A DNA stretch of 39,946 bases from Halovivax asiaticus JCM 14624 (GCF_000337515.1 NZ_AOIQ01000008.1:1-39946); one strand, 5' to 3'; positions 26,110 to 35,361 are shown, counted from the stretch's first letter. Made by a program: numbers and translations. The notes: generated from the letters alone by a model not told the origin.

Positions 26110-26294
26110 GCCCTGAAGGGGCATATGACACCCTGCCTCGAAATCACGAAAATACGTATGGAGGCAGAGACCCACCGGCCAGAGCGTTAGTTCCAGACGC
26201 AGTCTCCTGCTGTGTAGGTTTGCATGGCATGATTCTGATTTTGCTATCCCCTCATTCGATACTACTTTCTGAGGTCGTGACAATTGGGAAGTAG

Positions 26295-29192
26295 ATGACA
26301 GACAACTCGGATTTTTCTCCCTTTGATGTGGTAAACGTCTGGGCCATTGGAACGAATGATAAATGGAGCGAATACCACGACGCGGGCCTTATCGCTCTTG
26401 GTTGGGATAGCGATGACCCAAGTATGGCTGGTGTGTCTGATCCTGATGACGTTGCAGAGAGAAGCCCAAGTCGGGATACTCCCGTTAGTGGAAATTCATG
26501 GGAGCAGTTCCTCTATCGATTCGTTGACCAAGTTGAGGTTGGCGATATCGTAATCGCCAAATCTGGAATCGACACTCCTGAAGGCATTGGTATTGTTGCC
26601 AGCGGGTATGAACATGACCAGAATCTCTCAGTCGGGGATAGCTCTGATTGTCACTTCCGTCGTATCAACTGGCAAGTTAACCTCGCCGGCCTTGATAATG
26701 AGCTAACGCTTGAGAACAACCTCTTTGAACAGAACACCGCGGTATCGGAAAAACAGAGTTCGTTCGAGGAACTGCAGAAGCAGCTAAAAGCCGACGATTC
26801 ATTCGAATATCGAGAACCAAGCAGTCATCTGAGTTCTGTGCCATATCTGGCAGCAGCGAAGAAAACACATTGCGTTAGACCGAGCGAAGCAGTTTCTGTA
26901 GCCCAAGGGGTCACACAGCTGTACGAGAACTATGGCTCCAATGATACTTTTCTCAACAATCTGCATGGTTCCGTAGGGTCAACACTTTCAAAGGCAGAAC
27001 GGAACGAGGTAGCAGAGACAGTCGAGAAGCTTCCAGATGTGCGAAATCAAGTCCAGTGGGCACTTGAAGCAGAACACCTCACCGCTTGGTGTACAAAGAA
27101 CTCACGAGAGTTCCACTCAATTCGGTCGGGTGATTGGATTGCGCATATTTCTGGTAGAGGAACCTCTTCGGTTGAGTACCTCCAGCGTGCTGATGTCGTT
27201 CTCGATGATCTCCCGAAGCCAGTTCGTGAGGAGATCGCAGAATCCCTCCATGGAAGCACCAGTTACAGCGATATTATCCTTTCAACAACCCCGGTTATAG
27301 AACCAGATATCATACGGTCGGAATTCGAGGAGGAGATTCGAGAGATTGCTAATGCTGACGATATATCTCCCTACCTGTATGACATTACAGGAATGTTCTG
27401 TCAAGTGAATTTTAAAATTTCTCTTAAGGGAGGGGGTGCAAACACCATTCTCGAAAATCTATTCGGAGACCTTGGTCAAACTAGGCCAGCTGTTCTATCA
27501 TCTTCGGACGCCTCATTGTGGACTCCGGCCGGTCTAAGGGGAACTCAGAACACCTCAAACCTCGAGCCCATACGAGACGCCCTCCAGGAGAGTAGCTCAC
27601 AGTTTCTCCTCACGATAAATTCTGGCGAGTATAGCGACGAGATATCCAATGAGTACCACTTGAAGGAAGGTATCCCCGGATATGATCAGCTCAAATCAGC
27701 CATTGAACGGTCAGAAGAGGTGCCGTTTGCCGCCCTCGAACAGCAAGAAAACTACTGGGCAATCGTTGCAGCCGGTACACTAGGTGATGTCCAGCTTGAG
27801 AGTATAAATGAAAATGGCGAGAAGGAATGGGTGGCAAAAACCAGGCGTCTTGAGTGGGTTGAGCCGATAGACCTCGAGGCCGTTAATCCCCTTATCGATA
27901 AAGGAGAGATCCGGCGACGTGGCATTAACGAGCTAACGCAGCAGGAACTCACCTTGATCTTCGATTGGCATCACGGTTCTGGTGTTCGGGCAGTGGAAGA
28001 AATCACAGAGTCCGAGAGAGCAGATCTTCTCAAGGAGGCATTCGCACATCTCATTGCGGGACGGAACATCGTCTTCTACGGGCCACCAGGTACAGGGAAA
28101 ACCCATGCGGCAAAGCAGCTGAGCAAAGCCATCTGCGGCGAGCAGGCCCTCACAATCGAGACAGCAAATGCTGAATGGACAAACTACGACATGATTGGGG
28201 GCTGGGCACCAGGCCCGGCAGACAGCCCGAGAATAGTCGATAATGAGGCCTCGGATTGGCATGCCGAGCAGGGTATCATCACGAGGGTCGCAGAGGACTG
28301 TGCAGAGAGCCTCGATAATTCGGCTCGACCTAGCTGGCTGCTCATCGACGAGCTAAACAGAGCAAACCTCGACCAAGCTTTCGGTGACGTCTTCACACTG
28401 CTTGACCTCGAGTACCGCGCCAGCAAAGCTCTCGAGTACGCAAACGAGACGCAACCCCTGCCGTACGCGTTCCGCATTCTGGCGACGCAGAACACCTACG
28501 ACTTGGCACAGCTGTTCTCACTTGGGTATGCATTCCGTCGGCGATTCGCTTTCCTCGAAGTTCCCTCACAGCTTGGATCGAGTAGCTCGACCTCTGTCAA
28601 ACCGAGCGAGTACACTGTGCCGCAAATTGATGCCAGTGAGGCTCTTAAATCGGTCTCTGCGTCAGATGTGGAGGCAGTTGCCTCATGGGCATCAGATCGT
28701 CTAAACTACGCCGAGCAGGATGAACATCAGGCGGAGGGCGCGCCAGAGATCGATCCACGGGCCCTGTATCCCCAGTTCGCGAACACTCCTCGAATCAACG
28801 ACACCCTCAAGTCGGTTCAGGAGCGTAACATGGGACTCGAGGGAGACAACTTCATCCATGCTGTCCTAGCGCTGTCCAACGCTGCCACCGAGTATGACGT
28901 GATTGAGGTCGGGCGAGCCATCGTTATGGACGTCGTCGCCTACGTTCTTGCGTATGAACTGGCATTCCCTGATGAGGCGGATCAGGAAACCGTTGATCAG
29001 GCCTGCTGTGCGTACCTAGTCCCCCAGTTCGAGAACGTGATGAGTGACCTCCGACAGGCAGACGCTCTCAGCCAGGACGACGAGATTGAGAGCGAGTTCA
29101 AGAAGATAATTGTTCTCGCGGAGAATTTGGGCCTCTCCGAAACTGCCAACCGACTGGAGGACGCACTCGACTCCCACTCTATCCTGGGCTGA
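26295..29192 (+). CDS. McrB-like AAA+ GTPase/ATPase with N-terminal modified-base-reader-like domain
   Basis: A 965-residue protein. Residues about 12-130 resemble EVE/PUA-like readers found at the start of McrB homologues: WAIG, then GLIALGWD, VEVGDIVIAKSG, GIGIV and a final FRRINWQV strand. Residues about 480-560 (YWAIVAAGTLGDVQLE, TRRLEWVEP) may be a second such domain. The AAA+ module has Walker A G596-PPGTGKT603, Walker B W681-LLIDELNRAN and an ATQNTYD sensor segment like the McrB MNTAD region. With McrC it would form a type IV, modification-dependent restriction enzyme that translocates and cuts modified foreign DNA. The downstream nuclease gene starts two bases after its stop. Confidence 0.85.
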   Translation: MTDNSDFSPFDVVNVWAIGTNDKWSEYHDAGLIALGWDSDDPSMAGVSDPDDVAERSPSRDTPVSGNSWEQFLYRFVDQVEVGDIVIAKSGIDTPEGIGIVASGYEHDQNLSVGDSSDCHFRRINWQVNLAGLDNELTLENNLFEQNTAVSEKQSSFEELQKQLKADDSFEYREPSSHLSSVPYLAAAKKTHCVRPSEAVSVAQGVTQLYENYGSNDTFLNNLHGSVGSTLSKAERNEVAETVEKLPDVRNQVQWALEAEHLTAWCTKNSREFHSIRSGDWIAHISGRGTSSVEYLQRADVVLDDLPKPVREEIAESLHGSTSYSDIILSTTPVIEPDIIRSEFEEEIREIANADDISPYLYDITGMFCQVNFKISLKGGGANTILENLFGDLGQTRPAVLSSSDASLWTPAGLRGTQNTSNLEPIRDALQESSSQFLLTINSGEYSDEISNEYHLKEGIPGYDQLKSAIERSEEVPFAALEQQENYWAIVAAGTLGDVQLESINENGEKEWVAKTRRLEWVEPIDLEAVNPLIDKGEIRRRGINELTQQELTLIFDWHHGSGVRAVEEITESERADLLKEAFAHLIAGRNIVFYGPPGTGKTHAAKQLSKAICGEQALTIETANAEWTNYDMIGGWAPGPADSPRIVDNEASDWHAEQGIITRVAEDCAESLDNSARPSWLLIDELNRANLDQAFGDVFTLLDLEYRASKALEYANETQPLPYAFRILATQNTYDLAQLFSLGYAFRRRFAFLEVPSQLGSSSSTSVKPSEYTVPQIDASEALKSVSASDVEAVASWASDRLNYAEQDEHQAEGAPEIDPRALYPQFANTPRINDTLKSVQERNMGLEGDNFIHAVLALSNAATEYDVIEVGRAIVMDVVAYVLAYELAFPDEADQETVDQACCAYLVPQFENVMSDLRQADALSQDDEIESEFKKIIVLAENLGLSETANRLEDALDSHSILG

Positions 29193-29194
29193 CC

Positions 29195-30673
29195 ATGGCC
29201 ACCTTTGAGACCTACACGTGGAACCGAGTGCAGAGTCGACCGGAGTTAGATAGCGACCAGCAATCCCATCTGAACAAGCGAGTCAGCCTCGTAGTCAGCG
29301 CAATTGAAAAATCGCTGGAGGCCAGAGATGATGCTGCTCAGCGGACGGAGCGTACTGGTTCTGAACGATTTGTTGAACCAGCAGATAGCGATGCTCTGAC
29401 AATTGATGAAGGCCCTCCAGAGTACAACGAGGGCTCGCTGGATCCGAAAAGTTGGGTCGGTGAGCTGACACCCGCTGTGGAGATTCTTCCCCGAGATTAC
29501 CGGAACAATGGGCAAAAACTTAGCAAGGACCAGTACTTGCAGATAGCGAATGAAGTCCAAGATTGGGCTGAGATTATTGGCCCCAGCACGATCAGCGCGG
29601 CACTTCCGTTAAATCCGGACGTGCTGCTCGACCGCTACGCGCAAATTGCACCGATCAGCAACGCGCTGATTGAGCAGACTGAGGCACTCTTGGCTCAGCG
29701 TCCACCTGTCGAGGTGGAGCGCATCGAGCGCCATGGCCCGGAGCCACGCGGTCGGATTAAGCCTAACCAGACGATGCGGAAGGCTGCTCAGCGCTCAGGA
29801 GAAGTGGTGTCCACAGAAGTCAATTTCACACCAGACACGCTTCAGAACAGGCTCCTGGTTCGATTCCATGCGGAGCTGGCTGGCAAAATGGTCCAGCTCT
29901 CCGAAGCGTATCCGCAGTACGGTGAGATGTTCGAGAGCCAGCTCTCCTACCACCAACATCTACTCGAGCAGCGTATCTTCAACAAGCTGCGCGACGTCGC
30001 TCTCGAAACTGACTTCGCCGATGCTGCGGTGCTATCTCAGCTGCGAGACCAAGCTGACCAAGCATTCCAAGTCATCGTGGACCTATGGGAGGCATATCTC
30101 CAAAATGCTAACCTTGAGCTCGCGCTAGCGAACAATTTCACGTCCGCTCTTAAGCCGCTCAGCAACACCTACGAGCTCTGGTGCTTGCGGCTCTTGCTTG
30201 AGGTTCTCTCGGATTTGACTGGCCAGCAACCCTCACAGCGACTGCAAGGGACGTATGATTTCCCCGGCGATATCACCCTTCATTACAACCAATCTGGAGA
30301 TCGGCCGCGGGGGAGCAAAGACCAATCGGGATTAGTAAGTCAGTACTTCAGGACAGAACTTAACTTGGGCCGCGGGAGTGGGTTCCCTGACTTTGCAATT
30401 ACACAGGATGGAGATGGGCTCTGGGTGGCAGATGCGAAGTTCAAGCACCAGAAGAAACTTGATGATCACCGGCAGGTGCTGGCATATGCTGTGGATTTGC
30501 TCAGACCAAGCAAGGATGCAACTGCCGCCTTGCTGTATGGCAGCACCGAAGTTGACGAGACTGAAGGGGAAGTAAGAGAGTACACGTTCATCCGCCGTAG
30601 CATCCATCCTGACGCGCACCTCGACCCGCAGACAGCGTTATCAAAGCAGCTCAAATCCACTCTCAGCCTTTGA
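29195..30673 (+). CDS. McrC-like PD-(D/E)XK nuclease subunit
   Basis: Starts two bases after the McrB stop and encodes 492 residues. The N-terminal 380 residues are mostly helical with a DUF2357-like look (GEVVSTEVNFTPDTLQNRLL, ANNFTSALKPLSNTYELWCL). The nuclease core is P398-D399 followed by D413-A-K415 in VADAKFKHQ and a helix starting DDHRQVLAYAV, typical of McrC-type PD-(D/E)XK domains. It provides the DNA-cutting activity when docked on the McrB hexamer. Two genes, no methylase in the operon: consistent with type IV restriction. Confidence 0.85.
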   Translation: MATFETYTWNRVQSRPELDSDQQSHLNKRVSLVVSAIEKSLEARDDAAQRTERTGSERFVEPADSDALTIDEGPPEYNEGSLDPKSWVGELTPAVEILPRDYRNNGQKLSKDQYLQIANEVQDWAEIIGPSTISAALPLNPDVLLDRYAQIAPISNALIEQTEALLAQRPPVEVERIERHGPEPRGRIKPNQTMRKAAQRSGEVVSTEVNFTPDTLQNRLLVRFHAELAGKMVQLSEAYPQYGEMFESQLSYHQHLLEQRIFNKLRDVALETDFADAAVLSQLRDQADQAFQVIVDLWEAYLQNANLELALANNFTSALKPLSNTYELWCLRLLLEVLSDLTGQQPSQRLQGTYDFPGDITLHYNQSGDRPRGSKDQSGLVSQYFRTELNLGRGSGFPDFAITQDGDGLWVADAKFKHQKKLDDHRQVLAYAVDLLRPSKDATAALLYGSTEVDETEGEVREYTFIRRSIHPDAHLDPQTALSKQLKSTLSL

Positions 30674-30797
30674 AGGTGCATATTCAAGCCGGCTACTGAG
30701 TCATGCAGTTCACGGCATTCAATCTTCACTGAATGATACTCCGACAGAAACACCCACATCACGAATTTTCATCCAGCTCGGCTGAGTGCTCTGAGAC

Positions 30798-31098
30798 ATG
30801 TATGCCGGCGTCGATGGCTGCTCCGGAGGCTGGATTGCAATCAGCTACACGGACGAAGTGTACCGCGGCACTAATTTCTACGAGAAGATAGAAGCGCTCT
30901 GGGCGGAACACGACAATGTCGAGCGAATCCTTGTAGATGTTCCAATCGGCCTCCGAGAGCGTACAGGCGCCCGCGACCCTGTGATGCTGCCCTGCGAGAG
31001 TTCCTGAAACCAGACCGCTACCGGAGCGTATTCATTCCGCCAATTCGTGCTGCAACGGGAATACATCCTCTGTATTCAGCAGACATACACTATCAACT
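30798..31098 (+). pseudogene. Truncated, frameshifted DUF429-family gene
   Basis: The frame from ATG 30798 gives a good DUF429 start (MYAGVDGCSGGWIAISYTDE, then a VDVPIGLRERTG segment). Near 30975 the protein sense moves to the frame one base on (CDAALREFLKPDRYRSVFIP, then IRAATGIHPLYSADIHYQLL). The homologous sequence fades by about 31100, at about 100 of the usual 230-250 residues, right before the convergent integrase gene. One frameshift plus loss of the second half indicate a non-functional relic. Confidence 0.7.
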
Positions 31099-31178
31099 AT
31101 TGAGGGTTTTAAGAGAACCGCCAGATGGGCTTTGCCAAATTCTGAGCAAAAGACGGGGTGGTTCTATAGAGCCCAGAC

Positions 31179-32189
31179 TCAGATGTTCTTCAGATACTGC
31201 CGTCGTTGTTCCATCTTCTCCTTCTTCGTCCGCTGGTCGTAGTGCTTCTCGATTACCTTCGTGCTCACGTTCGCCCGATCACTGACGGCCGTCTCCGGAA
31301 CGTCGCTCGTCAGGTGGTGGGTGATGCTTCCCCGACGAATTGCGTGCGGACTGATCGACGATGGACACTTCGAAACGTGGTCAGAACGAGTCGCTTCGCA
31401 ATCGTCGGGCTCTCGTCCGTGTGGACATTCGTCTCCGTACGCACAGGGCTGCGTGTACCGGTAGGAGTACGTTCGAATGGCTGACTTCGAAGCTCGGCCC
31501 TGGGACGTCGCCAGGAGCGGCTCACGACCGTAGTCGTCCGTCACATCCGGCCGACGGTCTCGAAGCCAGTCGTCCAGCAACAGACACAGCTCGCCGGAGA
31601 GGCCGACCAGGCGTTCCCCACGAGTGCCGTTCTTGATCGGCGTTCCCTCATCAGGGCGATGGACGACCGACACGCACTGATCCTCTGGAGAGTAGTCACC
31701 GATGTCGAGCGCGTGAGCAGCACCCATCCGCATCATCGTATGCCACAGCAGCGCCATCGTCACGTGGGGGAGCGACGCGTACTCGTACCGCTCGAGATAG
31801 TCGAGTGCTGCCTCGGCGTCCTCACTGTCGAGCATCACCTCTCGGACGTTGTCACCCGGACGCAGGTTCGGCGACTGGACCTTGACGTGGAGATCCGGAT
31901 CGACTGCGTCGATTGTCCCGAGCCACCTGACGAACACCCGGAGCGTGTCCATCTGGGTCTTCAGCGACACCTTAGATAGTTCGCCTTCGTTGCGACGCCA
32001 GAGTCGGTACTCGTGGATCTTCCGCCCGGTCAGTTCGTTCAGGTTGGTGAGCTCACGATCGTCGCACCATCTGACGAAGTGGCCGAGACGCGATCGGTGT
32101 GAGCGCAATGTCGCAACCGATACTTCCGTCTCTTTTTGGTCGAGATACAGTTCGAGCGCGGTCTCCGGATCGATTGGTTCGAGTGTCAT
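31179..32189 (-). CDS. Tyrosine integrase of the tRNA-Arg island
   Basis: Starting at ATG 32189 (MTLEPIDPET) gives 336 residues; the frame extends upstream through the attachment site, but that part does not match the paralogue, so the inner start is chosen. Catalytic residues are R154 (MMRMG), H282-x-x-R285 and Y317 (EKHYDQR). A Cys cluster (C249, C255, C264, C275) lies before HxxR as in the internal integrase, with which it shares many identical blocks (KTQMDTLRVF, MRMGAAHALD, GREPLLA). It sits just inside the right tRNA 3'-end repeat, as expected for the enzyme that inserted the island. Confidence 0.92.
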   Translation of the reverse strand: MTLEPIDPETALELYLDQKETEVSVATLRSHRSRLGHFVRWCDDRELTNLNELTGRKIHEYRLWRRNEGELSKVSLKTQMDTLRVFVRWLGTIDAVDPDLHVKVQSPNLRPGDNVREVMLDSEDAEAALDYLERYEYASLPHVTMALLWHTMMRMGAAHALDIGDYSPEDQCVSVVHRPDEGTPIKNGTRGERLVGLSGELCLLLDDWLRDRRPDVTDDYGREPLLATSQGRASKSAIRTYSYRYTQPCAYGDECPHGREPDDCEATRSDHVSKCPSSISPHAIRRGSITHHLTSDVPETAVSDRANVSTKVIEKHYDQRTKKEKMEQRRQYLKNI

Positions 32190-32307
32190 GGTTCGCTGGA
32201 ACGCGAACCTCACGAAGTCGACAAACCCGATTTCTAAACAGGGGTTATAGGGCCCGAATCGGGTGGGATTCGGTGTCTTACCATTGTTCGCTCGAAATGG
32301 CCTATCC

Positions 32308-32350
32308 CCTGCAGCGCCCATCCGTTTTCCGAACGAACTGGATCCAAGTG
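32308..32350 (+). repeat. Right attachment site (duplicate of tRNA-Arg 3' end)
   Basis: CCTGCAGCGCCCAT at 32308-32321 is identical to the 3' part of the tRNA-Arg gene. Looser similarity continues through CGTTTT, ACGAAC and ATCCAAG to about 32348. The rest of a tRNA is not present. It is interpreted as attR of the island. Confidence 0.75.
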
Positions 32351-32425
32351 ACGACAGTACCTACTTGTCGAGAATGTGCCCTGCACATCTGCCCACAAGG
32401 GTAACAGAACGACGTGAAACCTCGA

Positions 32426-32935
32426 CTACGGCCAGGGGTCGTCGAACTGCGTGAAGATTGGCTCTGTTCGAAGGACAGCGTATTCGCTATTGCACTCCCC
32501 CAGATAGTCGTACCAGACGCTCTCGAGTCCGGGGACGGGTGTCAGTTCATCACAACCGCCGACCGCTTCGAGGTGTCGTTCAGCAGCGGCACGAGTCGTG
32601 AATAGGCGTCTGGAACGGGTGGTTCGTGGGTTGTGGTCGTCAGCGATGTACGCCAGCCACTGCTGTTGAGGCCTCGCATCGGTGAGTGTCGCCTGCTCGT
32701 GTGGATTCTCAGTTGGACGATGGAGACGAACTCGAACGTGCATGTTACTCCCGCTGGTATTGATGTATTCGAGCTCGCCAAACCGAAGGAGATCGCCGAT
32801 TGCGTCACTGATGTCGTCGGTGTCTGCGTCGACATTCTCGAGGATCCTCGCGCTCGAGACGGCGTGGCCATCCGGCGGTGACAGTTCCTCCAGAATCTTC
32901 CGATAGATGGCTCCCGTCCCCTCGTCTGGGTGCAT
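32426..32935 (-). CDS. Unknown protein with possible winged-helix N-terminus
   Basis: ATG 32935 gives 169 residues (a TTG at 32944 adds three). Residues 5-55 (GAIYRKILEELSPPDGHAVS, then ILENVDADTDDISDAIGDLL) have the helix pattern of a winged helix-turn-helix. The C-terminal half contains aromatic segments (WLAYIADDHN, VWYDYLGE) with no recognised motif. It lies just outside the island, in G+C-rich DNA, and stands alone. A haloarchaeal transcription regulator is possible but unproven. Confidence 0.65.
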   Translation of the reverse strand: MHPDEGTGAIYRKILEELSPPDGHAVSSARILENVDADTDDISDAIGDLLRFGELEYINTSGSNMHVRVRLHRPTENPHEQATLTDARPQQQWLAYIADDHNPRTTRSRRLFTTRAAAERHLEAVGGCDELTPVPGLESVWYDYLGECNSEYAVLRTEPIFTQFDDPWP

Positions 32936-33135
32936 ACTAGACAATGGCGAGGTGATACGTAATGAGTCTCACTGACCGCCTCTCGATCGGGCAGTCAGCA
33001 TACGACAGACAACAGTAAACCGCAAAATTCGGGAGGGGCTACTTGAGAGTTCCAATTTGAGACAGGCTAATCGACCCGGGTTCACAACCACATCCAAACC
33101 ATAATTTTTACCCCCAAACGCAGCACAGAACCGGT

Positions 33136-33975
33136 ATGAATCGACGACGTGTCCTCCTCTCAGTAGCGACAGTTGGGAGCCTCTCCTTGAGCGGCTGTCT
33201 CGAGCAGTTCACGACATCGGACGACGATGACTCGCCCACGAGCGACACGAGTCCGTCCGACGACCACCCCGCACTCTCCGTCCTCGAATCGTACTACGAG
33301 GCTGCCCAGTCGGACGATCCGGACGCGATCCGCGAGTACCTGCACTCGGCACACCCGTACAACCGCGTCGAGAGCGACGAGAGCGGATTCACCTACGAAC
33401 CGGCACCGGAGGCGGACGCCGAACACGAGATCGTCGACGAATCGTTCGATCCGGAGGCCATGAGCGACCGGCCGTCGGTCGCGTTCTGGTTCGAGGGTGA
33501 GGACACCTCGTTCGAGGCGGCTATCGAGGGTGAGTCGGCGGTCCTCGCCAGTTCGACGGTCGACACCACCGAGGATGGCCTCCCGGTCGAACGGACGGAA
33601 GAGATCGTCCTCCTCACGGAAGACGGCGAGTGGGCCGTCTTCTTCCCGTACGGCCAGTCGATGGAGATCGACGCCGAGCCCGTCGACGACGAGGCCTACG
33701 ACATCGTCACCGACGTCACGTTCGACGACGAGAGCGAGCAAGCGACGGTCTCCCTGGACGGTGCTGGCGAGGTCGCCGCCGATGAACTCCGGGTGTACGC
33801 CGAAAGCGTCGGGGACTACAGCAGATACTGGCAGCAAGACGGCGATACCCTCCCGCCGGTCACCGAAGCGACGACCTCGTTCGACCCCGACGGTGACGAG
33901 ATCGTCGTCACATTGCTCCTCGAAGCGGACGAGCAGGTTGTTATCCACCGCGAGCAGTACGATCCGGAAAACTAG
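33136..33975 (+). CDS. Tat-type haloarchaeal lipoprotein, unknown function
   Basis: The 279-residue protein begins with MNRRRVLLSV, a twin-arginine signal, and a lipobox ending LSLSGC21, so the mature protein is lipid-anchored outside the cell. An acidic Ser/Thr/Asp linker follows. The segment ALSVLESYYEAAQSDDPDAI resembles SnoaL/NTF2-like proteins that appear in many haloarchaeal lipoproteins. No catalytic residue can be named. A TATA-like ATAATTTTTA about 34 bp before the ATG suggests its own leaderless promoter. Confidence 0.85.
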   Translation: MNRRRVLLSVATVGSLSLSGCLEQFTTSDDDDSPTSDTSPSDDHPALSVLESYYEAAQSDDPDAIREYLHSAHPYNRVESDESGFTYEPAPEADAEHEIVDESFDPEAMSDRPSVAFWFEGEDTSFEAAIEGESAVLASSTVDTTEDGLPVERTEEIVLLTEDGEWAVFFPYGQSMEIDAEPVDDEAYDIVTDVTFDDESEQATVSLDGAGEVAADELRVYAESVGDYSRYWQQDGDTLPPVTEATTSFDPDGDEIVVTLLLEADEQVVIHREQYDPEN

Positions 33976-34075
33976 CCGAAGGCTGTAGCGGTCGAGGTCA
34001 ATCCGACGTGGAGCGATACCAGCAATCGTTCACCCGATACGCGTGCTTTTCCGCCTCAGCCACGTCTATCCGGGT

Positions 34076-34825
34076 ATGACACCACCGACAGCTGCGGGCG
34101 ACCGAACGAGTCCGATCGCTGGCCAGCGCGTCCAGCACGGGCCCGGCGTCACCGCCACTCGCGCCTTCCCGACGAACGCGTATCAGTCGAGTCTGGACCC
34201 GTTCGTCCTCTTCGAGCGCTTTTTCATCGACGCCGACCGTGGCTTCCCGATGCACCGCCACGAGGGATTCGAGATCGTCTCGTACATGCTCGAAGGTGGG
34301 ATGGAGCACGAAGATTCCCTCGGCGTCGAACACACGGCCCGCGAGAGCGAAGCGATGCACATCACCGGCGGGCAGGGAATCAGTCACTCGGAGTTTCCGG
34401 CCGACGACGCTGCCTGTTCCGGCCTCCAGCTCTGGATCAACCTCCCACCCGAAGCGAAAGACGCCGAGCCCGCGTATGCGGACGCGACCGCAGCCGAGTT
34501 ACCGACGGAGGAGATGTCCGGTGCGACCGTGACGACCGTCGTCGGCGACGGCTCGCCGTTCGACCTCCACACCCCGATGGAGTACCTAGACGTCCACGTC
34601 ACCGACACCTGGACCTGGACGCCCGACGAGGAGTGGGCCGGCTTCCTGTTCGGCACCGACGGGACGGGCACCGTCGACGGCCGCTCGTTCGGCGAGGGCG
34701 ACGTCCTTCCGATCACGAACAGCCGTCCAGTGGAGGTAACGAGCGAAGAGACGCTCCGGGCCGTCGCCGTCTCTGGCCGACCGCACGACGAGCCGATCCG
34801 ACTGCGCGGGCCGGTCGTGCGATAA
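34076..34825 (+). CDS. Pirin-family cupin protein
   Basis: ATG 34076 gives 249 residues; an earlier start at 34043 adds 11 residues without family match. The N-terminal cupin has the pirin metal ligands H60-x-H62, then the conserved GFEIVSYMLEGG and EHEDSLG segments, and H104-x-E106 in GISHSE. A second, degenerate cupin barrel covers about 140-245. Pirins bind Fe or another metal and act as redox-sensitive cofactors or as quercetinase-like dioxygenases; the role here is not determined. It is a single gene. Confidence 0.9.
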   Translation: MTPPTAAGDRTSPIAGQRVQHGPGVTATRAFPTNAYQSSLDPFVLFERFFIDADRGFPMHRHEGFEIVSYMLEGGMEHEDSLGVEHTARESEAMHITGGQGISHSEFPADDAACSGLQLWINLPPEAKDAEPAYADATAAELPTEEMSGATVTTVVGDGSPFDLHTPMEYLDVHVTDTWTWTPDEEWAGFLFGTDGTGTVDGRSFGEGDVLPITNSRPVEVTSEETLRAVAVSGRPHDEPIRLRGPVVR

Positions 34826-34875
34826 CTCGGGTCCACCCAACAACAGTTGCGTTCGACGGGAGAATGGAATGTCGA

Positions 34876-35361
34876 CTACAGCATCGTCTTCTCGGGGTGT
34901 TCCTGGCGTCGGACCGCGTCCCGGAGTTCGGATCGAGCGTAGACTCCGTCGCCGACTTTTTCGACACACGCGGGGCAGAGTGCGACGAGGTTCGTCCGAA
35001 CGTTCGCACCCCCGTCGGCCCGCGGCGTGACATGTTCGACTGACAACGAGTCGGACTCGGTCCGGCAGAACTCACAGTTGCCATCCGCTCGCTCGTCCCG
35101 GACTTCGCGGCGGAGTGGGTCTGGCAGTGGCGGCGTGGGAATCGGCTGTTCGGGTTCGTCAGTATCGCGTTCGCAAAGGAATCGCCAGCCGAGAGCGCCG
35201 ATACCGAGTGCGGAGAGTACCACCAGCCCTCCCCAGACGAACGACAGTCCGCTCCCACCCGGGCCGGCGACGAGGCCGTACCCACCCACAAGCAGACCGC
35301 CTCCAAGAACGGCCAGTGCGATCGGAGTGGCGGTGTCCGCGATGGAAGATCCGTCAATCAT
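34876..35361 (-). CDS. Membrane-anchored HNH endonuclease-like protein
   Basis: ATG 35361 (MIDGSSIADT) gives 161 residues; a longer frame to 35445 adds a basic stretch without support. Two hydrophobic helices (about 11-33 and 38-62) form an N-terminal hairpin. The C-terminal domain is a zinc-type HNH: C96-x-x-C99, H110 in VEHVTPRADGG, N124 in TNLVALC, and C129-x-x-C132. HNH domains cut nucleic acid or, when inactive, bind it. A membrane hairpin plus nuclease domain is a notable arrangement; either DNA handling at the membrane or a non-nuclease zinc-finger role is possible. Confidence 0.8.
   Translation of the reverse strand: MIDGSSIADTATPIALAVLGGGLLVGGYGLVAGPGGSGLSFVWGGLVVLSALGIGALGWRFLCERDTDEPEQPIPTPPLPDPLRREVRDERADGNCEFCRTESDSLSVEHVTPRADGGANVRTNLVALCPACVEKVGDGVYARSELRDAVRRQEHPEKTML

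Larger units (their letters stand above)
3290..32320. mobile_element. Integrated genomic (defence) island in tRNA-Arg
   Basis: The tRNA-Arg 3' end at 3290-3303 is repeated exactly (14 bp) at 32308-32321. Beyond that the two sites share interrupted blocks (CGTTTT, ACGAAC, ATCCAAG) for another 30 bp or so. A tyrosine integrase starts at 32189, about 120 bp from the right copy and pointing inward, the usual layout for tRNA-targeted archaeal elements. The interior is visibly more A+T-rich than both flanks and carries restriction/defence-type genes, a second integrase and several broken genes. No replication, capsid or conjugation gene was recognised, so it looks like a resident defence island rather than an active virus or plasmid. 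Confidence 0.8.

Noticed and set aside
25980-26294. 104-aa plus-strand frame just before McrB
   Set aside because: Basic, Arg-rich sequence that is antisense to the MutY-like fragment; no support as a gene.
33160-33948. 262-aa minus-strand open frame opposite the lipoprotein
   Set aside because: Shadow frame; the plus strand has a Tat signal, lipobox and haloarchaeal codon use.
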